A stretch of 62,677 nt of DNA from an uncultured Lachnospiraceae bacterium (GTDB taxonomy: Bacteria; Bacillota; Clostridia; Lachnospirales; Lachnospiraceae): NCBI GenBank assembly GCA_947593735.1, contig CANQDT010000012.1, positions 1 to 62,677 on the forward strand. The letters are read 5' to 3'. This document shows positions 16,633 to 24,825 of the stretch, piece by piece. The position numbers and the translations under genes are program-made. How positions within the stretch are numbered: position 1 is the first letter of the stretch; each line of letters starts with the position of its first letter. The notes below the pieces were generated by a model. That model worked only from the letters and a program-made list of their open reading frames with translations, did not search any database and was not told the origin of the DNA.

Positions 16633-17670
16633 TTAAACCGACAAATGCCGGATATCGTTGCAAAAGATAACGACCATCAGCACCATGAGCAGCGCGAACC
16701 CGGCAAGATGGATGATCCCCTCCACCTCCGGCTTCAGCCGTTTTCTGGTCACCGCTTCCACAACAAGGAACAACAGGCGGCCGCCGTCCAGCGCCGGGAT
16801 CGGCAGAAGGTTCATCACGCCCAGGTTCGCGCTGAGCAGTATCCCGATATTGCTCAGACTGAGGATAACCGTCCAGATCCCGATCTTCCTGCTCTCCTGA
16901 TAGGTTTCCCCGATAAAATGGACAATTCCGACCGGACCGGATACTTCGTCCGCGGAAACATGACCGAGGACCAGTTCTTTCAGGCTCAGCACCGTGGTTT
17001 TCAGCCAGTACCGGACCTCCAGCGCGCTATATTGGATGGTCTTCCATACGCCGCCCCGGACACGCTTCCCGGCAAGCGGAATACCGTAGAACAGCTGCCC
17101 GTTCTCGTTCTTTTTGGGGGTCACAACCGTCTCGTTCCTCTCGCCGTCCCGTTCATATACAAACGTAAGCGGTCCCCGCGAAGCGCTCAATTCGATCAAT
17201 GTCGCAATCTCCCGGTAATTGTATATTCTGGAACCGTTCAGCCGGACGACCGTATCACCGTCCCTCAGTCCTGCCTCCGTCATCGCCGTAGGTTCAGAGC
17301 CAAGATCATGCAAAACCGCCGGGTCATATCCGGTCTTTCCGATGACCAGAAGCGACAGCAGAAAAGCAAGGATAAAATTGAACAGCGGTCCACCGAATAC
17401 AATGGAAATCCGCGCCCATACCCCCTGTTTGGCAAATGAGTTCTGTTCGTCCGATTCCATATCTTCACCGACCATCAGGCAGGAGCCTCCGATCGGCAAT
17501 AATTTCAGGGAATATCGGGTCTCCCCGATCTGCCTGGACAAAAGCCGCGGTCCCATCCCGAGCGAAAATTCCGTCACGCCGACGCCGTTGATCTTTGCAA
17601 ACAGAAAATGGCCAAATTCATGGATGATGATGATAACACTAAACAGAAGCAATGCAATGATCAGTCTCAT
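16633..17670 (-). CDS. rseP: Site-2 protease RseP/RasP family membrane metalloprotease
   Basis: 345 residues from MRLIIALLLF, with RBS GAGGAGAATCAG; longer in-frame readings have no RBS. The first membrane helix carries the zinc motif HEFGH at residues 17-21. A PDZ domain lies in the middle (LRDGDTVVRLNGSRIYNY). The C-terminal helix has the second metal motif in IPALDGGRLLF. The family cleaves membrane-bound anti-sigma factors and signal-peptide remnants inside the membrane. Placed between dxr and ispG as in most Firmicutes. Confidence 0.94.
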   Translation of the reverse strand: MRLIIALLLFSVIIIIHEFGHFLFAKINGVGVTEFSLGMGPRLLSRQIGETRYSLKLLPIGGSCLMVGEDMESDEQNSFAKQGVWARISIVFGGPLFNFILAFLLSLLVIGKTGYDPAVLHDLGSEPTAMTEAGLRDGDTVVRLNGSRIYNYREIATLIELSASRGPLTFVYERDGERNETVVTPKKNENGQLFYGIPLAGKRVRGGVWKTIQYSALEVRYWLKTTVLSLKELVLGHVSADEVSGPVGIVHFIGETYQESRKIGIWTVILSLSNIGILLSANLGVMNLLPIPALDGGRLLFLVVEAVTRKRLKPEVEGIIHLAGFALLMVLMVVIFCNDIRHLSV

Positions 17671-17681
17671 CTGATTCTCCT

Positions 17682-18839
17682 CTATCTTGATTCCGTCAAA
17701 TAGCTCCGGATGCACATGCCGGTCCACTGTTCCGTTTCCAGGATCTGTTCCACAGACGGATCCGGAAGGACGGAATGACGGCCCATACAATATTCTATGA
17801 GTTTTGCGATATCCAAATACTTGATTTTTCGCTCCAGGAACAGGGCTACCGCCTGTTCATTGGCGGCATTGAACACCGTCGGCATGCTTCCTCCCGTCCT
17901 GCCCGCCTCATAAGCAAGGGCGAGCGCCGGAAAAGTACACAGATCCGGTTGTTCAAACGTCAGACCGGACAGTGCCGCAAAATCCAGCCGTTCCCCATCC
18001 AGCGGAAGTCGTTCCGGGTAAAAAAGCGCATACTGGATCGGGAGCCGCATATCCGGCGTCCCAAGCTGCGCCATTACCGCCCCATCGTCCCATTCCACCA
18101 TAGAATGGATGATGCTCTGCGGCTGCACAACAACCTGGATCCGGTCGAAATCAACATCAAACAGCCATCTGGCTTCGATCACTTCCAATCCCTTATTCAC
18201 CATTGTCGAGGAATCGATCGTAATTTTCTTTCCCATCGCCCAGTTCGGATGGCGCAGGGCGTCTTCCACCTGTACTGTTTCAAGAAATTCTCTTGTTTTC
18301 CCGCGGAACGGGCCGCCGGATGCCGTCAGGAGGATCTTGCGGAGTTCCCTCCGGTTTTCTCCGTGCAGGCATTGAAAAATAGCGGAATGTTCGCTGTCAA
18401 CCGGCAAAATGGACACATGATGCCCGGCGGCAAGCGGCATAATGATATGCCCGGCGGTCACAAGCGTCTCTTTGTTCGCAAGCGCGATGTCTTTTCCCAC
18501 TTTGATCGCCGCGATCGTTGGTCGGATCCCGATCATGCCGACGATCGCCGTGACGACAAGATCCGCGTCCGGGAATGTCGATACCTCCAACAGTCCGTCC
18601 ATACCGGAAACAACTCGGCACGGGCAGTCGCTGATCCGTTCCCGCAGCAGCTTCGCGTTTTCTTCCGACCATACCGCCGCAAGCGCCGGGCGGAACGCCC
18701 GGATCTGTTTTTCCAGCAGCGCGATATTGGAGCCGGCGGCAAGCGCCGCGATCCGGATCCGGTCCCGGTTGCGGGAAACGACGTCAAGCGTCTGTGTTCC
18801 GATCGATCCGGTAGAGCCGAGTACGGCAATCTGTCTCAT
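17682..18839 (-). CDS. dxr: 1-deoxy-D-xylulose 5-phosphate reductoisomerase
   Basis: 385 residues, full length. N-terminal NADPH motif LGSTGSIGTQTLDVV; metal and substrate motifs LPVDSEHSAIFQCL, LTASGGPF and MGKKITIDSSTM; C-terminal helical domain with FNAANEQAVALFL. It catalyses the first committed step of the MEP pathway. RBS AGGAGGACATACAGT. Its ATG overlaps the cdsA stop by 4 bp. Confidence 0.97.
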   Translation of the reverse strand: MRQIAVLGSTGSIGTQTLDVVSRNRDRIRIAALAAGSNIALLEKQIRAFRPALAAVWSEENAKLLRERISDCPCRVVSGMDGLLEVSTFPDADLVVTAIVGMIGIRPTIAAIKVGKDIALANKETLVTAGHIIMPLAAGHHVSILPVDSEHSAIFQCLHGENRRELRKILLTASGGPFRGKTREFLETVQVEDALRHPNWAMGKKITIDSSTMVNKGLEVIEARWLFDVDFDRIQVVVQPQSIIHSMVEWDDGAVMAQLGTPDMRLPIQYALFYPERLPLDGERLDFAALSGLTFEQPDLCTFPALALAYEAGRTGGSMPTVFNAANEQAVALFLERKIKYLDIAKLIEYCMGRHSVLPDPSVEQILETEQWTGMCIRSYLTESR

Positions 18840-19645
18840 ACTGTATGTCCTCCTATGATCACAGCCAGATAATAGACGACGGGCGCGGTAAACAGGATGC
18901 TGTCGAACCGGTCGAGGATCCCGCCGTGACCGGGGATCAGCCGTCCATAATCTTTGATCTCACGGTTTCTCTTGATCGCGGAAGCCGCCAGATCGCCCGC
19001 CATGGAGAGGAACGCCCCCGCCAGGCAGATCAGGGGGAACAGAATCACGGGATTATAGGACAATTCCATGCGTCCCCTGATAAAAAGCGCGTAAAGCAAA
19101 CCGAGCAGTGCGGCTCCGACGACTCCGCCCACGCCGCCCTCTATCGTTTTTTTCGGGCTTAACACCGGCGTCATCGGATGCCTGCCGAACAGGCGTCCCG
19201 CGCAGTACGCGAGCGTATCGGAGCCCCAGGACGCAAGGAAAACAAGGACGATCAGATATCCTCCGCCATGCAGCATCCGGATCCGATACAGATAGGATAA
19301 TAATATGGAAACATAAAGAAACCCGACGATATGCGCCATGATATCATCAACCGTATAGCGCGGAAACAGGCATACATAACACGCCATCAGGGCAAGAAGC
19401 GCGAATACCGGGCAGGCTTCGGCATATTCCGGCGCAAAAGCCAGCGCGAGATAAGAAAAAACCGTCAGCGCATAAGAGAAAAAACAAAGCTTTTTCCCAT
19501 TCTGCCCCATAGCGCGCAAAAATTCAAACTGGCCGATAAGGGAAATCGCCAGTACCACTCCAAATGTCAGCCATCCGCCTGCGTAAAATGTCCCAACAGC
19601 GATCAATACAAGGATCACGCCGCTGATCAGTCGTTCTTTTAACAT
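18836..19645 (-). CDS. cdsA: Phosphatidate cytidylyltransferase
   Basis: 269-residue polytopic membrane protein, hydrophobic over most of its length. It ends with the CDP-diglyceride synthase signature near residues 200-245: GDLAASAIKRNREIKDYG followed by LIPGHGGILDRFDS. It makes CDP-diacylglycerol for phospholipid synthesis. RBS AGGAGAATTTT. It is next to uppS and dxr in the conserved cluster. Confidence 0.96.
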   Translation of the reverse strand: MLKERLISGVILVLIAVGTFYAGGWLTFGVVLAISLIGQFEFLRAMGQNGKKLCFFSYALTVFSYLALAFAPEYAEACPVFALLALMACYVCLFPRYTVDDIMAHIVGFLYVSILLSYLYRIRMLHGGGYLIVLVFLASWGSDTLAYCAGRLFGRHPMTPVLSPKKTIEGGVGGVVGAALLGLLYALFIRGRMELSYNPVILFPLICLAGAFLSMAGDLAASAIKRNREIKDYGRLIPGHGGILDRFDSILFTAPVVYYLAVIIGGHTV

Positions 19646-19654
19646 AAAATTCTC

Positions 19655-20380
19655 CTAAACACCGCCAAACCTGCGGTTCCTTCCGTTATAAAATTCAATG
19701 GCGCGGATCATCTCCTCCCGGTTGAAATCCGGCCACAATACGTCGGTAAAATACATCTCGCTGTAAGCGAGCTGCCAGAGCAGGTAGTTGGAAATCCGCT
19801 GCTCCCCGCTTGTCCGGATCAAAAGCTCCGGATCCGGCATATCAAAGGTATCCAGATAAGCGGAAAACCGTTTTTCATCGATCCCGCTTTCCTCCAGATT
19901 TCCGTCCCGGACGTCCGCGCACAGCTTCCGGACGGCGCGCACGATCTCATCTCTGCCGCCGTAATTGAGCGCGATCGTGAACTGGATCCCGTCCAGATCC
20001 TTTGACACTTCCTCCAGTTCGCGGATCAGCGCCTGGATCTTGGGATTCAGCCGGCTGATATCGCCGATCACGCGGACACGCATATTATTTTTTTTCGCTT
20101 TCGCGATACAGTCCGTCAGATAACTTTCCAATAATTTCATGAGCGCTTTCACTTCGCTCTCCGGCCTGCTCCAGTTTTCGGTAGAAAACGCGTATACGGT
20201 CAGATAGCGGATCCCAAGCTCATAGGCGTCCCGGACGATCGTCTCCACGATCCGGCTCCCCGCGGCATGACCGTAATTCCGCGGCATATGGCGTTTTTTT
20301 GCCCATCTTCCATTGCCGTCCATGATGATCGCCACGTGTTCCGGGACATTCATCAGCACGCCGTTGATCTCTTTTTTCAT
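19655..20380 (-). CDS. uppS: Isoprenyl (undecaprenyl) diphosphate synthase
   Basis: 241 residues from MKKEINGVLM, with GAGGAG 8 bp upstream; 7 extra upstream residues are in frame but unsupported. Cis-prenyltransferase motifs: IIMDGNGRWAKKR (catalytic Asp), YAFSTENW, and the C-terminal TSGEQRISNYLLWQLAYSE. It builds the C55 carrier used by cell-wall and polysaccharide synthesis, including the sugar transferase at 4266-5678. Confidence 0.96.
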   Translation of the reverse strand: MKKEINGVLMNVPEHVAIIMDGNGRWAKKRHMPRNYGHAAGSRIVETIVRDAYELGIRYLTVYAFSTENWSRPESEVKALMKLLESYLTDCIAKAKKNNMRVRVIGDISRLNPKIQALIRELEEVSKDLDGIQFTIALNYGGRDEIVRAVRKLCADVRDGNLEESGIDEKRFSAYLDTFDMPDPELLIRTSGEQRISNYLLWQLAYSEMYFTDVLWPDFNREEMIRAIEFYNGRNRRFGGV

Positions 20381-20399
20381 ATGATTTCTCCTCGTATCC

Positions 20400-20430
20400 A
20401 AAAAGAGCTGTTGCCTGCAACAGCCCTTTT
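20400..20430 (-). terminator. Intra-cluster terminator/attenuator between frr and uppS
   Basis: On the minus strand, GGGCTGTTG pairs with CAACAGCTC across a short loop and is followed by TTTTT. It lies in the 57-bp frr-uppS gap, so it probably reduces read-through into uppS rather than ending the operon. Confidence 0.75.
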
Positions 20431-20437
20431 CCTGCGG

Positions 20438-20983
20438 TCAGATCGTAAGGATTTCTTTCGATTTCTCTTCGATGATCTTCTCTGCCTCACCGATAAATTT
20501 ATCCGTCATTTTCTGGACCTTTTCCTCCAGATCCTTCCACTCGTCCTCGCTGATCTCGTTGTTCTTATTCTGCTTTTTCAGCGCGTCGTTTGCGTCGCGA
20601 CGGATATTCCGGATCGCGACTTTCGCGTTTTCGCCTTTCTTTTTGACGTCCTTGACGAGCTCCTTCCTGCGCTCCTCCGTGAGCTCCGGAAAATTTAACC
20701 GGATCGTTTTGCCGTCGCTGTTCGGCGTGATCCCAAGATCGGAAGCCAGGATCGCTTTTTGGATCTCTTTCACGAGCGACGATTCCCACGGAACGATCAG
20801 GATGGTCCTTGCTTCGGGCACCGAGATATTCGCCACCTGCTGCAGGGGCGTCTCCACCCCATAATAGGATACTTTCAGCCTGTCCAGAAGATGGGGATTT
20901 GCCCTGCCTGCCCGGATCGTCGCGTATTCGTCTTTCAGCGCGTTTATGGATTTCGCCATTTTGTCTTCATACTTTGTCAGCAT
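20438..20983 (-). CDS. frr: Ribosome recycling factor
   Basis: 181 residues, the family length. Two-domain protein: a long helical bundle (N-terminal ALKDEYATIRAGRANPHLLDRL; C-terminal RNIRRDANDALKKQNKNNEISEDE split over two helices) with a beta domain inserted (YYGVETPLQQVANI). It separates ribosomal subunits after termination together with EF-G. It lies directly after pyrH. Confidence 0.97.
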   Translation of the reverse strand: MLTKYEDKMAKSINALKDEYATIRAGRANPHLLDRLKVSYYGVETPLQQVANISVPEARTILIVPWESSLVKEIQKAILASDLGITPNSDGKTIRLNFPELTEERRKELVKDVKKKGENAKVAIRNIRRDANDALKKQNKNNEISEDEWKDLEEKVQKMTDKFIGEAEKIIEEKSKEILTI

Positions 20984-20995
20984 ATTGTCGCCCTC

Positions 20996-21700
20996 CTATA
21001 CTGTAATTTTTGTTCCGTTGAACGTCCCGCATACCGTATTGATAATGCTGTTCCTCTCCTGAAGCGCAAAAACAAGGAGAGGCATATGATTTTCATAACA
21101 CAGGATGGTAGCCGCCAGATCGATCACCTGGAGCTTCCTGTCAATGACGTCCTCGATCGAAATGACGTCATATTTTTTCGCGTTCGGGTTCTGCGCGGGA
21201 TCACTGTCATAAACGCCGTCGATCGCTTTCGCGAGAAGAATCGCGTCCGCTTCGATTTCGACCGCGCGAAGGGTCGTCGTCGTATCCGTCGAAAAATACG
21301 GATGTCCGGTTCCCCCGGCAAAAAATACGACCTTTCCGGCATTCAGGGCAGCCAGCGCTTTGTCCTTGGAAAACATTTCCGCGATATCCCCGTAAGGAAA
21401 CGGCGTATACAGCTCCGTATCAAGCCCAACGGAACGGAACATCTCAGACGCGAAAATGCAATTCATAACGGTCGCCAGCATTCCGATCTGATCCGCCCTT
21501 ACGCGGTCCATTCCACCTCCGGTCCTGCCGCGCCAGAAATTGCCGCCTCCGATCACGACCGCGACCTGGACGCCGGAATCGACAACCTCTTTTACCTGAC
21601 GCGCCACGTCCAGACATGTCGCCTCGTCAAATCCTGTTTTTTTATCGCCCGCAAGCGCTTCTCCGCTCAATTTTAATAAAATTCGCTTCATATCTTTCAT
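20996..21700 (-). CDS. pyrH: UMP kinase
   Basis: 234 residues of the bacterial hexameric UMP kinase (amino-acid kinase fold). Motifs: RILLKLSGEALAG, VAVVIGGGNFWRG, FFAGGTGHPYFSTDT and LLAKAIDGVYDSDP. It phosphorylates UMP to UDP. Two starts, three codons apart (21700 and 21691), are both plausible; the later ATG has AAAGG at good spacing. Confidence 0.97.
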   Translation of the reverse strand: MKDMKRILLKLSGEALAGDKKTGFDEATCLDVARQVKEVVDSGVQVAVVIGGGNFWRGRTGGGMDRVRADQIGMLATVMNCIFASEMFRSVGLDTELYTPFPYGDIAEMFSKDKALAALNAGKVVFFAGGTGHPYFSTDTTTTLRAVEIEADAILLAKAIDGVYDSDPAQNPNAKKYDVISIEDVIDRKLQVIDLAATILCYENHMPLLVFALQERNSIINTVCGTFNGTKITV

Positions 21701-21716
21701 CCTTTATTATCCCTTA

Positions 21717-22892
21717 TTAGTGATGGAACAGGCGGATCCCGGTGAACGCCATCGCGATCCCGTATTTGTCGCATGTCTCGATCACATGGTCGTCACGGAT
21801 GGAGCCGCCGGGCTGCGCGACATACTGGACGCCGCTCTTGTGCGCGCGCTCGATATTGTCCCCGAACGGGAAAAACGCGTCGGAGCCGAGCGCGATGCCC
21901 TGCATCTTGTCCAGCCACTGGCGTTTGGCTTCCCTTGTATATACCGGGGGCTTTTCCTTGAAAATGTTCTGCCATGCGCCGTCAGCCAGCACATCCATAT
22001 AATCGTCGCCAATGTACAGATCGATCGCGTTATCGCGATCCGCCCGGCGGATCCCGTCGATAAACGGAAGCTCCATAACCTGCGGGGACTGCCGGAGCCA
22101 CCAGTTATCCGCTTTGGTTCCCGCAAGCCTTGTACAGTGGATCCGGGACTGCTGCCCGGCGCCGATTCCGATCGCCTGTCCGTCCGTCGCGTAGCAGACG
22201 GAATTTGACTGTGTATATTTCAATGTGATCAGTGAGAGGATCAGATCCCTCTTCGCGTGATCCGGGATCTCTGTATTCTTCGTCGGGATGCTCGCGAACA
22301 GATCGTCGTTGATCTTCAGCTCGTTCCGTCCCTGCTCGAATGTAATGCCGAATACCTGTTTCCGCTCAATCGGTTCCGGCACATAGGACGGATCGATCTG
22401 GATCACGCAATAACTGCCTTTTCTCTTGCTTTTCAGGATCGAGAGCGCTTCCGGCTCATATCCCGGCGCGATAACGCCGTCGGATACTTCCCGGCTGATC
22501 ATCTTCGCCGTGCTGACGTCGCAGACGTCCGACAGCGAGATAAAATCTCCATAGGAGGACATCCGGTCCGCGCCTCGCGCCCTCGCGTACGCGCAGGCAA
22601 GCGGCGAAAGCTCGCCAAGATCATCGACCCAGTATATTTTTTTCAGTACATCCGTCAACGGGAGCCCGACTGCCGCTCCCGCCGGAGAAACGTGCTTAAA
22701 CGACGTCGCAGCGGGAAGCCCTGTCGCCGCTTTCAATTCCCGGACAAGCTGCCAGCCGTTGAACGCATCCAGGAAATTGATATATCCCGGTTTGCCGTTT
22801 AAGACCTGAATGGGCAGCTCCCCTTTCTCCATATAAATCCTGGAAGGCTTCTGATTCGGGTTACAGCCGTATTTTAATTCTAATTCTTTCAT
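21717..22892 (-). CDS. AICAR formyltransferase (PurH transformylase domain, stand-alone)
   Basis: 391 residues related only to the AICAR transformylase part of PurH, with no MGS/IMP cyclohydrolase domain at the N-terminus. Visible: LELKYGCNPNQKPSRIY, FLDAFNGWQLVRELKAATG, SFKHVSPAGAAVG, KYTQSNSVCYA, AIGIGAGQQSRIHCTRLAG and ALGSDAFFPFGDNIE. It formylates AICAR to FAICAR with 10-formyl-THF. The missing cyclohydrolase step is supplied by the adjacent purO gene. The pair replaces bifunctional PurH. Confidence 0.93.
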   Translation of the reverse strand: MKELELKYGCNPNQKPSRIYMEKGELPIQVLNGKPGYINFLDAFNGWQLVRELKAATGLPAATSFKHVSPAGAAVGLPLTDVLKKIYWVDDLGELSPLACAYARARGADRMSSYGDFISLSDVCDVSTAKMISREVSDGVIAPGYEPEALSILKSKRKGSYCVIQIDPSYVPEPIERKQVFGITFEQGRNELKINDDLFASIPTKNTEIPDHAKRDLILSLITLKYTQSNSVCYATDGQAIGIGAGQQSRIHCTRLAGTKADNWWLRQSPQVMELPFIDGIRRADRDNAIDLYIGDDYMDVLADGAWQNIFKEKPPVYTREAKRQWLDKMQGIALGSDAFFPFGDNIERAHKSGVQYVAQPGGSIRDDHVIETCDKYGIAMAFTGIRLFHH

Positions 22893-22927
22893 TGTTCCGC
22901 TCTCTTTCTTTGAACTGCTTTCGTTTC

Positions 22928-23641
22928 TTATTGATTTTTATTTACGATCCTCGTTTCAAACTGCCCGCTCGCGATATCAATAAACCGGACGAACAACGAA
23001 ACCTTGTTGTCCCCGTTCAGGCTGTTCCAGATGCTGTCCGTAAATGCGTCGATCTCATCCGGGATCGCGACCGGCTTCGGTTCTCCCTCAAAGCTCGGAA
23101 GCGGATCGCCGTCCGACTGATACGTATGAAGGAACCTGCCTTCGCCCGCGACACATTCCGGATAGCTGAACAGGTACCGGTTGCACTGCGCGGGATTTCC
23201 CCGGTTGCTTTTTAAAAGGGACATCGCGTAACTGTATGTACCGTTTTCCACATGCAGGATACCGGAAATCCGCGGCGTATAGTTGGGGGCGTCCGGTTCA
23301 AATTCCCTTGTGCGGAGCGCCTGCTCAAATGTCTGCTGCCTGTCCATCATTTCATAGATCGTATCCGTCTGGTCCCCGTTCGTGACGATCGTTTTGTTCC
23401 CAAGCACCCGCACCGGCGCGTAAATGATCAGGTTCGGGTCGGAAAGCTTGGCGGGATCAAACGCCTCGGTCCGGATCCCGTCTCCATCCTCCACGAAAAC
23501 GCGGTTCCGGCTGTTTTCGCTCCTGCCCATAATGAAATATGCCGCGACCGCCTTTGTTCCGTCGCCGCTCCGCCCGATCACTATGCCGCGTCCGGGATAA
23601 CTGTTGTTTCTCAGTTCTTCCTCCAATGAAATCAGTTCCAT
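22928..23641 (-). CDS. purO: IMP cyclohydrolase, PurO type
   Basis: 237 residues similar to the archaeal-type IMP cyclohydrolase: NNSYPGRGIVIGRSGDG near the N-terminus, YFIMGRSENSRNRVF, YAPVRVLGNKTIVTNGDQTD, and a C-terminal region with SLFVRFIDIASGQFETRI. It closes the ring of FAICAR to IMP. RBS AAGGAGTGCAGAG. It lies 35 bp upstream of the transformylase gene and in the same orientation, so the last two steps of IMP synthesis are co-encoded. Confidence 0.9.
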   Translation of the reverse strand: MELISLEEELRNNSYPGRGIVIGRSGDGTKAVAAYFIMGRSENSRNRVFVEDGDGIRTEAFDPAKLSDPNLIIYAPVRVLGNKTIVTNGDQTDTIYEMMDRQQTFEQALRTREFEPDAPNYTPRISGILHVENGTYSYAMSLLKSNRGNPAQCNRYLFSYPECVAGEGRFLHTYQSDGDPLPSFEGEPKPVAIPDEIDAFTDSIWNSLNGDNKVSLFVRFIDIASGQFETRIVNKNQ

Positions 23642-23736
23642 CTCTGCACTCCTTTTTCTTACATCATCGCTCTTCTCTTTTTATCTGAAATTGAAAAAAA
23701 GGATCTGATCTTTGGAAACCAATCAAATCCTTTTCG

Positions 23737-23819
23737 TGCGGATGGCGGGACTTGAACCCGCACACTGTCGCCAGCGTCAGATTTTGAGTCTGATGCGTCT
23801 GCCATTCCGCCACATCCGC
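23737..23819 (-). tRNA. tRNA-Leu (anticodon CAA)
   Basis: 83-nt class II cloverleaf. Acceptor GCGGATG pairs with CATCCGC, discriminator A. Anticodon stem around the loop CTCAAAA, anticodon CAA. A long variable arm (GCTGGCGACAGTG region) and T loop GGTTCAAGTCC. CCA is not encoded. Confidence 0.95.
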
Positions 23820-23877
23820 CTGCACAACACGGAAGATATAATAGCATTATCCTATCTTCCTGTCAATAGCCTGACCG

Positions 23878-24321
23878 TTATTTTTTGCTGCTCCAGAGAT
23901 TTGATTTTTTCAGCTCCAGGTATTCATTATACGCCGTTTCCAGCATTTTTTTCTCATTGGCAAATTTGAGAAGATGATAGGCTTCGTGGTACTTATAATA
24001 CCCGGAGTCTATAAAATATTCTTCCCTCTGAGGGCGGCTGTAATATCCGCTGCTCGCCATCAGATACCAGTAAACCTGTTTATTGATGATCTCGTTGTCG
24101 ACCGTAAACATATATTGGCTTTTCCCGACATATTTCACAATGGATGCCGTTACTCCCGTTTCTTCTTTTACTTCTCGCAGCGCTGTATCTTTAAATTCTT
24201 CTCCCGGCTCTACGGTTCCCTTTGGAAGTACCCAGCCTTCATATCGGTTCCTGTAATTCTTATACAAAAGTAAAATCTTACCTCGGAATATAACCACACC
24301 GCCACAACTGGTTGCTTCTGT
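23878..24321 (-). CDS. Nudix hydrolase
   Basis: 147 residues with a TTG start, chosen because AGGAGGG lies 6 bp upstream; a longer in-frame reading lacks an RBS. The Nudix box is complete: GTVEPGEEFKDTALREVKEE followed by TGV, matching G-x5-E-x7-REUxEExGU. The N-terminal beta strand SCGGVVIFRGKILLLY precedes it. It hydrolyses a nucleoside-diphosphate-linked substrate; which one is not visible. Monocistronic, with its own promoter at 24451-24479. Confidence 0.88.
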   Translation of the reverse strand, partial: TEATSCGGVVIFRGKILLLYKNYRNRYEGWVLPKGTVEPGEEFKDTALREVKEETGVTASIVKYVGKSQYMFTVDNEIINKQVYWYLMASSGYYSRPQREEYFIDSGYYKYHEAYHLLKFANEKKMLETAYNEYLELKKSNLWSSKK

Positions 24322-24450
24322 CAATGCAATCCCTCCTGTCAAAACCTTTCGGTTTGGTGTGCTCAATCATTATGCCATCTCGACTGTCGTCTCGATGTGG
24401 ATAGTCGTCAAATGCCAGCCCCTGCAAGCATGGCTGTCATTTTCCTCGTT

Positions 24451-24479
24451 ATTATACCACAAATTATTGATTAGACCAA
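24451..24479 (-). promoter_or_regulatory. Promoter of the Nudix gene
   Basis: On the minus strand, TTGGTC, 17-bp spacer, perfect -10 TATAAT (24456-24451). The -35 overlaps the end of the upstream gene. The 100-bp leader to the TTG start holds nothing else I recognise. Confidence 0.6.
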
Positions 24480-24814
24480 CTATAAATTGGATTATCCAGT
24501 ATGATTTTGTGTTCAATGAGTTTTTTTATCGAATCTTTCTGCGCGTCCGTGACAGATTTCGGATACGCATAATGTTCATACGCGATCATACAACATCCCG
24601 TATACGCCATCAGCCAGACGATCGGTTCCGCGTCCTCCGGCATCATTGCCTGGGCTTCCTCCACCGTCAGTCCCGCGATATCCAGCATTTTCTGTTCGTG
24701 CGACGGCAGCGCGTACGCTGCGTCCCCGTTCGGATACAGAACCGCTTCGCAGTACATCTCATCGGTATGCTGCCGGATAAACGCGTCGATCGGAAATCGA
24801 CCCTCCTGAAACAT
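24464..24814 (-). CDS. Hypothetical protein
   Basis: 116 residues, acidic, starting MFQEGRFPIDAFIRQHTDEM. No family recognised. No signal peptide; a weakly hydrophobic Cys-Cys stretch lies near residue 74 (IVWLMAYTGCCMIAYEHYAYP). Twelve bp downstream of the penicillin-binding protein gene on the same strand, so probably the last gene of that operon. GC content is like the neighbours, arguing for a resident gene. Confidence 0.6.
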   Translation of the reverse strand: MFQEGRFPIDAFIRQHTDEMYCEAVLYPNGDAAYALPSHEQKMLDIAGLTVEEAQAMMPEDAEPIVWLMAYTGCCMIAYEHYAYPKSVTDAQKDSIKKLIEHKIILDNPIYSWSNQ

Positions 24815-24825
24815 AAGATCACCTC

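Noticed and set aside
23659-23847. 62-residue frame across tRNA-Leu (MADASDSKSD...)
   Set aside because: Well-known false translation of a tRNA-Leu gene.
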